Shown here piece by piece: positions 41,209 to 51,791 of a DNA stretch of 64,000 nt (positions within the stretch are counted from its first letter, which is position 1; each line of letters starts with the position of its first letter). The stretch is from Molossus alvarezi (taxonomy: Eukaryota; Chordata; Mammalia; Chiroptera; Molossidae): contig CM073886.1 of the NCBI GenBank assembly GCA_037176705.1, positions 127,254,001-127,318,000 on the forward strand. The letters are read 5' to 3'. The notes under the pieces were generated by a model. The model saw nothing but the letters and a program-made list of their open reading frames with translations. It did not search any database and was not told where the DNA came from. The position numbers and the translations under genes were made by a program.

Positions 41209-44200
41209 TGTCGTTGATATCTTGACATGAATTTTGTATCCTGCTACTTTGCCAAATTTATTTATTAAGTCTGGTAGATTTTTGATGGAGTCTTTAGGGT
41301 TACCATGTGTAATATCATGTCATCTATGAATAATGACAGTTTCACTTCTTCCTTTCCATTTGGATTGCTTTTATTTTTATTCATGTCTGATTGCTGTGGC
41401 TAAGACTTCCAGTACTATGTTAAATAAGGATGGCGATAGTGGGCATCCTTGTCTTGTCCCTGTTCTTAAGGGAAATGCTTTTAGTTTTTGCCCATTGAGT
41501 ATGATGTTGGATGTAGGTCTTTCAATATATGGCCTTTATTATATCGAGATATGATCCCTCTATTCCCACATTACTGAGTGTTTTTATCAGAAATGGGTGC
41601 TGGATTTTGTCGAATGCTTTTTCAGCATCTATTGATATGATCATGTGGTTTTTATCTTTCATTTTGTTTATGTGGTGTATCACATTTATTGATTTGTGAA
41701 TATTGTACCAGCCTTGCATCCCTGGGATGTGGTGAATTATTCACTTGGTCATGGTGAATAATTTTTTTGATGTATTGCTGGATCCGATTTGCTAGTATTT
41801 TGTTCAGGATTTTGGCATCTATGTTCATCAGGGATATTGACCTGTAGTTTTCTTTCTTTGTAGTGTCTTTTTCTGGTTTTGGAATTAGAATTATGCTGGT
41901 CTCATAAAATGAGTTTGGAAGTTTTTCTTCTTGAATTTTTTGAAATAGTTTGAGGAGAATGGGTGCTAGTTCTCCTTTGAATGTTCGGTAAAACTCCCCC
42001 ATGAAGACGTCCGGACCTGGGCTTTTGTTTGCTGGGAGAGTCTTGATTACATCTTCAATTTCCTTAGTTGTTATTGGTCTGTTCAATTTTTCTATCTCTT
42101 CCTGGTTCAGTTTTGGGAGACTGTGTGTTTCTAGAAATTTGTCCATTTTGCTTAGATTGTCGAATTTGTTGCTATATAATTGTTCATAGTATTTGTTAAC
42201 AATCCTTTGTATTTCTGTGGTGTCAGTTATTCTCCTCTTTCATTTCTGATTTTGTGTATTTGGGTTCTCTCTCTTTGTTTCTTGGTGAGTCTAGCTAAGG
42301 GTCCATCAATCTTGTTTATCTTTTCAAAGAACCAGCTCTTTGTTTCATTGATCGCTTGAATTGTTTTTTGGTCTCTATGTAGTTTATTTCTCTGTGATCT
42401 TTACTATTTCCTTCATTCTACTTGCTCTGGGGTTTTCTTTTTGTTTGCTTTCTAGTTCTTTAAGTTATGAGGTTAGATAGTCAATTTGAATTTTTATTTT
42501 TTGTTTCTTGAGGTAGGCCTGTAGTGCTATGAACTTCCCTCTCAGAGCTGCTTTCGCTGTATCCCGTAGATTTTGTGTTGTTGTGTGTTCATTTTCTTTG
42601 GTTTCCAGGAGGTTTTAAATTTCTTCCTTGGTCTCCTTGGTAACCCATTCATTGTTTAATAACATGCTATTTAACCTCCATGTGTTCAAATGTCTTTGCA
42701 TGTTCTTGTTGTAGTTGATTTCTAGTTTCATGCCATTGTGATCCGAGAAGATGCTTGATGTGTTTTCAATCTTCTTGAACTTGCAGAGACTTAGTTTGTG
42801 CCCTAACATGTGGTCTATCTTTGAGAATGTCCCATGTGCACTTGAGAAGAATGTGAATTTTGCAGTTTTGGGGTGTAATTCTCTGTAATATCTATTAAAT
42901 CTATTTGGTCTAGTGCTTCATTTAGAGTCTCTGTTTTTTTTGTTAATTTTTTGTCTAGAGGATTGATCCAGTGATGTCAGTGGGGTGTTGAAGTCCCCTG
43001 CTATGAGTGTATTGCTGTCAATTTCTCCTTTGAAGTCCTCCAGAAGATTTTTAATATATTTTGGTGCTCTTGTATTGGGAGCATATATGTTTACCAAGGT
43101 TATATCTTCCTGTTGGATAGATCCTTTCAATATTATGTAGTGGCCTTCTTTGTCTCTAGTTATAGCCTTCATTTCGAAATCTATTTTATCAGATAACAGT
43201 ATGGCTACCGCAGCTTTTTTTCCTTTCCGTTTGCTTGGAATATTTTTTTCCAACCCTTCACTTTCAACCTATGTGAGTCTTTTGTTGTGAGGTGGGTCTC
43301 TTGTCAACAACATATATGTGAGTCATGTTTTCTTATCCAATCAGCTACTCAGTGTCTTTTTATCGGAGCATTCAGTTCATGTACATTTAAGGTGATTATT
43401 GATATGTACTTATTTATTGCCATTTTTGTTTAGTGTGGTTATAGTTTTCTTCCTATTTCTTCTACTAATTACAGCAGTCCTTTTAACATTTCTTGCAGTG
43501 CTGGTTTGGTGCTAATATATTCCCTTAGCCTTTTTTTTTTGTCTTGGAAGCTCTTTATTTGACCTGTTTTGAATGAAAGCCTTGCTGCATAGAGTAGTCT
43601 TGGATTCAGATCCTTGTTTTTCATGAGCTTGATTACTTCATGCCATTCCTTTCTGGCCTGTAATGTTTCTGTTGAGAAGTCAGGTGATAGCCTTATGGGG
43701 GTTCCTTTTTAGGTAATCTGTTGCTTATCTCTTGCTGCCTTTAGGATTCTCTCTTTGTCTTTAATTTTTGGCATTTTAATTACTATGTGTCTTGGTGTGG
43801 GCCTGTTTGGGTTCTTCTTATTTGGGGCTCTCTGTGCTTCCTGAACTTGAATGCCTTCTTCCTTCACCAAATTAGGGAAGTTTTCTGTCACTATTTTTTG
43901 GAATATATTCTCTATCCCTTGCTCATTTTCTTCTTCTTTGGGGACTCCTATGATGTGAATATTATTATGTGTCTAGTTGTCCCACAGTTCTCTTAAGCTG
44001 TCTTCCTGTTTTTTAATTGTTTTTTTCCTTTTGGTTTTCTGAATGGTTGATTTTTTTCTACCCTGTCTTCTAATTCACTGACCTGGTCCTCGGCGTCCTC
44101 TATTCTGCTGTTTAGTCCTTCCAATGTGTTCTTTATTTCTGCTATGTAATTATTCATTTCCAGTTGTTTGGTTTCCTCTTTTTCTATATCTTTACTCATG

Positions 44201-45390
44201 GTATTGATGTCTTTACTCATGCTGTTGTGCTTCCTCAAGATCATGCCTCTGAACTCTACCTCTGATAATTTGCTTAACTGCATTTCACTTATCTCATCTT
44301 CGGTAGAGGGCTTTTGTTCTTTCATTTGGGATTTGTTTCTTTGTTTCACCATTTGGCTATCTCAGTGGATTTTGGAGCCTGCCAAATTTTCCCTGTGAGT
44401 GTTGGTGTTCTGTTGTTTGTGGCTCCCTCTACTGGGTTTGGATGAGCATGGGAGAACCCACATTAAACACCACTGTCAAGTCTTACCTTCCTGGATAGAT
44501 TTGCAAGCCCAGGAAAGGTTCAGTTATCCTCTAGCTTTTTGCCTGGAGGTTATTAGCCTCAGTTACTTAAAGAGCCTTGGGTTCTCAGTTGAATGAAAAA
44601 CTCCCTCAGGTGTTCAGCATAAGAGGATTTCCCCAGTTTGGGGCAGCTGCTGGTTGTTAATGAGCCTCAATTTGTATTTCTTTACCCCAGCTGGGTGGGG
44701 TTGAATCTCCCTGGAGCTCCAGGAAGGAGCAAGATGGCCACTGTCCTTTGTGGCCGCAACTCAGCAAAAACTCTGAGCACCCTCCAAAACCTGAGCATCC
44801 CACACAGTTCCAGTTTAGTCCGCCCTTCCTCTGCCAGAGCCCAAGGTGCGTGGCTGCAGCCAGTTCAGTACTCTGACCCAGCCCTCTGCACTGTGGAGCT
44901 GGCTTGGGATTTTAACCCCGAGGGTGCTGCTCACAGCTAAGGCTGCTGCTGTCCACGGGCTCCCAGCTCCCCTCCTGCCCCTTCGCATACCTACCAGGCT
45001 TGTTCAGTGTCCCTGGTTATATGGTCCTCTCAAGCGGCTTTTCTGTTGCTTTTTCCTGATAATTTGTCTTTATTTTAGTTGTAATTCCAGTTTGGTCCTG
45101 GGAGATCATCTGTGTAGCTTCCATTCACTCCGCTGTCATTTTGTAACCCCCTAAAGAGATTTAAAAAAAAGAAAATCAGGAGATCCTTTTTAATATTTAT
45201 AATAGCAAGAGGCAGCAAAATGGAGAAGACACTTCAAATACTTTAGAGCGGGGTGCAGCTGTCCCTGTATTGGGGTTTGTCACTCTTCTTCATGGTTTAT
45301 TGCTGAGCTAAGTCTGGATATTTCCATAATGCAAGAAGGAAAGTGTAGTTTATTTGAACAGCTGTGGTAGGACCCATGTGGTGGTTTTGT

Positions 45391-45634
45391 GTAATTTTTT
45401 TTTTTTTATTCTCACCCGAGGTCATTTTTGCATTTATCTTCAGATAGAACGGGAGGAAGAGAGAGAGAGAGAAACATCGATGTGAGAGATACATCGAGTG
45501 GCTGCCACCCACACAACCCCATCTGGGGCCGGGGACAAACTGCAACCGAGGTACATGCCCTTAGATGGAACTGAACCCAGGCCTCTCTGGTCCGTGGGCC
45601 TATGCTCTAACTGCTGAGCCAAACCGGCCAGGGC
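45391..45634 (-). repeat. VES-A SINE with 18-bp perfect duplication
   Basis: An antisense VES-A copy. The 18-bp direct repeat cccatgtggtggttttgt (45373-45390 and 45635-45652) has no mismatch, suggesting a comparatively recent insertion. Confidence 0.93.
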
Positions 45635-47967
45635 CCCATGTGGTGGTTTTGTACTTTAATATTCCCATATATCTAAGAACAACTGCCACAAAGTACCCTG
45701 GTCAGGACATACTGTCTCAAAGGCCCATGATCATGGGAATTCACATTGTTATGTCCCCTTTAGAACATGCAGCGTCTGACGTCTAATGTGAGGTAGTAAC
45801 AAAGTTTAAGAATGAGATTTATATCTTCACATATTATGAAAGAGGCTTAACAATTATGGGTTTTAAAACAATTGCTTCTCTACCAAATTTTACCCAGTTC
45901 ATGTGGTATTTATGGATAGCGCTTATATATACTTTTATTTGTTTTATTTTTTCTTGGTTAATTTAAAAGGCTCTGAAGATCAGGTTGTTTCATTTGAGTC
46001 GATTATTCCACTTTTTTTTGTTTTTTTATTTGAACTGTGCCTGGGTCTATTTTTATTGGTGACTGAGGCCTTAGAGTTTGTTATGGAATTTTCTATGAAA
46101 CACTGTATCATTTTCATATGTGAAAGAAGAAAATAGCAACAAGTATTAAACATTTTCTTACTTCAAGATAATTGAAGAGAGTGCCCTGACTTGATGACAG
46201 TTGTCAGTTAAGGAAACAGTAATTTTTGCCTAATCGTGTCTGCGGAAGGGTTGGGTGTGGCCTTTGGAAATGTGACTCAATCAAAGTGAGTCTGTACCCG
46301 AATATCAGTTATGGGCGGCTTCCCGGGGAGTTCAGTGTTCACAGTTGTTTGCCTCCGCCCACGTTGACGATGTAATTTCTCTAGTCTTTTGATGTAGTTG
46401 TGAGTACAAGGCATTTCTCGCTCTTGTTGTGCTATACTGGTATTTACTATGATTTCAAGGTGAGAAAGAAAACCCACCTAGAAAATGTTCATATCAAACC
46501 ACCATTTGTTTTAATGTAAAAACATGTGTTTCTCTTTAGATAACTGGCCATTCAAATGTGCATTTACTTGAAAAATATAGATGAACATTGAAATGACCAA
46601 AGTATATTTGAATGTACAATTTGCAGGTTACAGTCACTGAAGGCTGAGGTGTGCCAAGCGTCGGTCTGAAGGGCTTCGTGTAACAAGCTCTCTACACAAA
46701 CTGCCTGTCTCCCAGTAACCTGTGCAGAGGTTTTAGCCCAGTGCCGTTGTTCACAGGAGGCGAGGGCCGTGCACAGAAGTCAGTTGTCCAAATGTTTCGA
46801 ACCCAGGCAGTGGGACTCTGGAGAGCCTAACTACTCTATACTGCTGCCCTAAATTCTTCTCTAAAAGGACATGTAGGAAGTTTATGAGTCGGCATGCCTT
46901 ACTGGGCATACCACGTTGGGCACACCTCTCCACCTACCATGGAGGACCTATACCAGAGCGCCAGCTACCGTGGGAGCTGGTAAGTGAGCCATGGCTCCTG
47001 TTCTGCGGAGCTCTCGTCTGCAGGGTGCAGCCGTGCCCGCCAGTTGTTGGGACCTGGTGCTCCGGAAGGAGGAGCTGCGTACAGAAAGAGTGGTGATAAC
47101 GCGATGGTCTTTCCATGACCTCATTTTAGGAGTTCCTGCCCTTCTGTAGAATCCCGTAGTGGCCAGGGGCAGCCAGCTCTGTTTTGTTAAGCAGGTACAC
47201 AATAAAGACAATATTTTGCAGTTCAGTGGGAAGAACTAAAAGGCTAGTAGGTTTTGCATTTTGGAATTCTGGATATTCTTCATGTGATGATGGAACATTG
47301 ATGAGCTTTGGCCGGCGGTTCCTGGAAATTGCCGGTCATGGCCAACCGATGTCTGATGTAATTAACTTGAATACATATGTTGGAGATTAGCCAGTTCCAT
47401 GGGCCAGAATTGTTATAGACTCACATTGCCTCATCAACATGCACATGCACATTTCTACAAACGTAGCGTGTTCTGTTGTTTCTCCCGAAACATTGACATT
47501 CTCTTACAATAGCCTTGCGTGTGTTTCTCTCCGGTCTTAGCATCTTAAAGTTTAGTATAATAAATTATTATACAAACAGATATAAAGTGATTTGTCCTTT
47601 GGGATGTTCAGCATAATATATTGGTTAGCTATGTGATTATTTACCCTTTGTAACTAGCTCAAAAGAAACGTCATCTTTATGAAGTCTGTAGCTAATCAAA
47701 TAGCACAGTAACTAATACGTTTAGAGGTCTTTGATTTCTAATTTGGTCCATGACACCTCAGTGAAAACATAAGAATGGTAGCCAGATGGATTAATTTAAA
47801 GATAAGCAAAGGCAGTACTAAAAATTAATTAATCAACATTTAAAAAACTGGAGTCAAGGAGGCATACAAAATTGAAATCTAAAAGTAAATCACAAAGTGT
47901 ATATTGGTTTATTCAGCCAAAATAGAAGCCCTTGGTCATGGAATTTTAGGACTGGAAAGGGAGTTTG

Positions 47968-48416
47968 TGGCAGGCTGAATAAAGGCCCCCAAATAGGTTC
48001 ACCTCCTAATCTATAAGATCTGTGAATGTGTTGCCTTATATGGCAAAGGGACTTTGTAGATTTAAGGTGAGGCTCTTGAGATAGACTATCCTGCATTGTT
48101 CAGGTGGGCCCATGTGATCAACAGAGTCCTTATAAGAAAGAGGAAGGAGAGTCAGAGTCAGAGAAGGAAGCGTGACAATGGAAATAGAGGCTCCAGTGAT
48201 GCAGCCACAAGCCAAGGGATGGGATCAGCCCCCGAAGCTGGAAAAGGCAGGCGATGGATTTCTAGAAGTGCAGCCCCGTCCACACCTCGATTTCAGGGCA
48301 GGGAAACTGATTTTGGACTTCTGACCTCCGGAACTGTAAGAACATCATCAATTTGTGTTGTTTGAAGCTCCGAAATTTGTGGTAATTTGTTACAGCCGCT
48401 CGAGGGAACTAATTCA
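47968..48416 (+). mobile_element. Solitary MaLR/MLT1-type LTR
   Basis: About 450 bp starting tggcaggctgaataaaggcc and including tccttataagaaagaggaag, atgcagccacaagccaaggg, cacctcgatttcagg and cttctgacctccggaactgt, ending gagggaactaattca. The order matches the LTR of ancient ERVL-MaLR elements. Only the LTR is present, with no internal viral gene, which fits an old solo LTR left by recombination. Family name from memory. Confidence 0.75.
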
Positions 48417-49854
48417 GACCTTAATATTCATGTAGTACAATGACTCAGTCTGAACCCTCACTGACCAGGTCTGGGAAGGGGAAGGGACCGTTAGGAGTGG
48501 GAGGGGGATAAAGAGAACGTTTTTGGTGTCCAAGACTACTTTTAACATCTCGAAAGAGCTCCGATGAGTAATTGGTGGCAGTTAGTGACACAGGAGTGAG
48601 GTACAGCAATGCCTCATGTTCTGAAGCCCCGAGTCCCACCTGAGCAGCTCCTCTCCTGCTTGTAGGTCAGACCGCTGATGTCTTTCCCTTCCCTCCCTCA
48701 GTTCCTGGAAGTCCATCCCGCTGCTGCAGCTGTCTTGATTATGTCCAATGCCAACCAGCTATCTTTTGCGTTTGTATGTGAAATATTCTTGACTCCATAT
48801 GTACTGAACAGGTGTTTCGTACATCATCTCCGATTAGTGAGCCTCTCTCCCTGGTCCCCAGAAAGAAGCCCGAAACATTCCCTAACTGGGGCATTTGTTT
48901 TAAATTAACAGAAAGCTGTTTTTTGTTTTTTAAACTTAATTCCAATTCCTTCTTTGGCATTTGAAGATCATTTGATTTTATTCTGTTTTGTGAAAATGAG
49001 GACTCTTTGGTCAACTTCTATTTTGTTTGGTCTGCTTGAAAAGAAAGTTTTGCCTTATTTCTAGCCAGCTGATCCTTTTTCACTTAGAGTGTGTTATTTT
49101 CTAAGGCGATGGGTATTTTGTGTTTCTCCTGAATCTTATCCAAGCACCCTCTGATGCTTTTGGGCAGCAGCTCCCTGAACTAAATCTAGTTATTTAGTTC
49201 TGTCACTGGGTCTAGTCAGTGGTAGAGGTAGGAGCACCTGTTTGTGAATGTGGGGGAAAATACCCTGTGGTAATTTGGAATTTTGACTTGAAATTGACAC
49301 AGTCGAAATACAAATCAGCATGAACCTTGAATGAAAATCAGCTGATTAATAATACATTAGAGTCTCTGAGAAGTGAAATGAACTTTTCAAACTAAATTTT
49401 TTGATTTTACGATATTCTTTTGGAAATTATTTTGTTCCTTCATTACTAAAAAAAAGACACCCGGCCCTAAAATTTAATTATAGGACCTCTGCCTTTGTTG
49501 GAGTACATTCTCTGGACCTTTGATTCTCCCACACAGTATTTAGAAGAAAGTTGAGTGAGTGCCGTGTAAACCAAACAGTGCATTAAAACACGAAAGACAT
49601 TACAGTTTCACTTCTTGGCTGAGATTTGGCTAATCTTGGTAATCTATTTTGTTAGGTACAGTATTTACAAGGAACTGTTAGCTGGGGAGAAAGAGAAATA
49701 TGGAACCTGTCCACTTAATCAAATGCCTATTGAGCAAAGAGTATAGATGGTTACCATTTCCAACAACTACTCATTCTTATTATTGATCAATTTCAATACA
49801 ATAACTGTCAGAGAAAGCACTGAAAGTCTTTTTAAAAAATGTTTATTTTAGCCC

Positions 49855-49948
49855 AAACCACTGGTTTGGCTCAGCAGTTGGAGCATTGGCCTGTGGACCA
49901 GAGAGTCCTGGGTTCAGTTCCCGCTAGGGGCATATACCAAAAAAAAAG
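49855..49948 (+). repeat. Truncated VES-A SINE (tRNA-like head only)
   Basis: The head region cactggtttggctcagcagt to gggttcagttcccgctaggg is present, then an A run follows directly. The body and tail are missing, so only about 95 bp remain. Confidence 0.8.
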
Positions 49949-49959
49949 AAGTTTATTTT

Positions 49960-50201
49960 AAATATGTTTTTATTGATTTTTGAGAGAGAGAAAGGGAGAG
50001 GGAGAGAGAGAGATAGAAACATTAATGAGAGAGAAATACCAACATCAATCGGCTGCCTCCTAAATGCCCTCTGCTGGGGATCGAGCTTGAAACCTGGGCA
50101 TGTGCCCTGATTGGGAATCGAACCAGTGACCTCTGGGCATGTGACCTGACTGGGAATCGAACCGGAGACCTCAACCACTGAGCCACACCAGCAAGGCCTA
50201 A
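49960..50201 (-). repeat. VES-B SINE with internal duplication
   Basis: An antisense VES-B in which a segment of about 38 bp around the B-box occurs twice in tandem: 50096-50134 and 50135-50172, both gggcatgtg.cctga.tggga followed by atcgaacc and acctc. No other VES-B copy in the window shows this. Confidence 0.88.
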
Positions 50202-50843
50202 AAGCCTTAAAATTTTTTTTTTTTCTCTGTTGAGGCATGAGTAAGGGATGGGGCAAACTGCTTTGAGCTCTCTTTTAAGACCTTGCAGATGTCCTGCTCC
50301 TCATCAAACTTGACTTCCTACACTGAACACGTGCTGATGGTTTTTATTGGAACCAATTTTATTATGATGGCTGCCAAATGGTGGTTTTACAACCCGCCAC
50401 ATCTATCAGTTGATGGTCTGCCACTGTAGGGTCGAGTGTACCCCCCCTTCCCTTCCCTTCCTTCCTTATTGACTTATAAATCTGTTATCCCTCGAGTCAT
50501 GAATTCCCGTTTTTCCCAGTGGTTTATAACCTATTACTACCCTTATTTATTTTGATATTCGCATGACTTTTTTATTTTTAAGTTGTCTAGTATCATGCGT
50601 GCCTTTAAAGCCACGTGTCCAAGTCACTCTCTTACATGCATTTATTTTGCTTTGTGTTTCTCCTCCTTCCTCACTTTATGCAAGGATTACACAAGTTCGG
50701 TCTTTCTCTAAAAATCGGAAGATTGCACGTAAATGGACTTACCTTTTCTGAGCCTGATCATGCGCTTTTCTTCCTGCTGCTGTTATTGCCCATGAACCTG
50801 AGGGATTATTCAGCCATCCCGTCGTAGAAGAAAAGGCTCAGAG

Positions 50844-51089
50844 CCCTGGCAGGTTTGGCTCAGCGGTTAGAGTGTTGGCCTGAGGTCTGGAGAGACCCGG
50901 GTTCGGTTCCTGGTAAGGGCACGTATCTCGGTTGCAGTTTGTCCCCAGCCCTGATTGGGTCGTGTGGGTGGCAGCCACTCGATGTGTCCCTTTCACATTG
51001 ATGTTTCTCTCTCTCTCTCTCCCCCTCCCACTCTATCTGAACAAAATATCAAAAAATGTCCTCGAGTGAGGACAAAAAAAAAAAAAGAA
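50844..51089 (+). repeat. VES-A SINE, sense orientation, 16-bp duplication
   Basis: Starts ccctggcaggtttggctca and ends with tcctcgagtgagga and an A tail. A 16-bp direct repeat, aagaaaaggctcagag (50828-50843 and 51090-51105), flanks it. Confidence 0.92.
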
Positions 51090-51656
51090 AAGAAAAGGCT
51101 CAGAGTCCTGAGCGGAAGACTGTGATGCTTGTTCAGAGTCAGGCACCTTTGAAACTTCCATTCATCATGTCTTTTCTTTTCCTCAGTTCATGGCGATCAG
51201 CAGGCTTAGAGCACATTGTGGCTATTTTAATATAGTGCATCTTCTTTCCAGGCTGTTTTTTTTTATCTTCATATTAAAATACTGTTATTATTAAAATATT
51301 AAAATGATACTTATGTTCAGATTTGAAGTTTAGTAATAGTGACTCCCATTTAATGAGCATATTCCTTTGGTGCCCGGAGAAATTTTTTTCAAATGTCTTG
51401 TTGCCACTGTAAAAATATTAAATTTTTTAGATATCTCAGCCGAAGGGTCTGCATAACATTTTGGAAAAGCTTTCTCTAAGACAGTTTGGAAACCTCTGTG
51501 GCAGTGCTGAATATAGCTTGCATTTCTACAGGAAGAGTGTGAACATCAGTCGTCAGTATTTTGCCTTATTTCTTTTGTTTTCAGGAGTGATTGAAAACTC
51601 CGGTATGGAACAGAGGATGTTATTAGGATTTCAATGTTTAGTAAAAAAATAAGCAA

Positions 51657-51791
51657 TATATTTTTTCTTTTTTGGGGACAATTTTTTTTATTATTATTAT
51701 TATTTTTGTATGTGCCCCTAGTGGGAACTGAACCCGGGACTCTCTGGTCTGCAGGCCGACGCTCCAACTGCTGAGCCAAACTGGCCAGGTC
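51657..51791 (-). repeat. Internally deleted VES-A SINE
   Basis: T-rich sequence (51661-51707) joins directly to tatgtgcccctagtgggaac and the head to ggccagg. The GA tract and body, about 120 bp, are absent. Confidence 0.75.

Larger units (their letters stand above)
38801..45151 (-). mobile_element. Near full-length L1, inactivated, with 11-bp target-site duplication
   Basis: An antisense L1 flanked by taaagagattt on both sides (38790-38800 and 45152-45162). In its own direction it has a 5' UTR (about 45151-44400) and ORF1 (about 44352-43460), with a coiled-coil part at 44352-43993 and the RNA-binding C-terminal region near 43680-43490. ORF2 runs from about 43390 to 39050, with endonuclease (NIYAPN, AGDFN near 43080 and 42995), reverse transcriptase (NKSPGPD near 42020) and the Cys/Trp-containing C-terminus (39486-39046). 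The RT catalytic motif at 41319-41330 reads FIDD instead of FADD. ORF2 has stops and frameshifts, and two SINEs interrupt it. Length without them is about 5.8 kb. Confidence 0.92.

Noticed and set aside
39046..43891. Several open frames of 60-164 codons resembling reverse transcriptase and endonuclease
   Set aside because: They are broken pieces of one L1 ORF1/ORF2 and are reported as that element, not as separate genes.
48702..48773. Exon-like segment with a very good acceptor (tttcccttccctccctcag) and a gtatgt donor
   Set aside because: In the frame required by exon 19 it reads a TGA after twelve codons, and the peptide is not recognised. At most it is a cryptic or poison exon.
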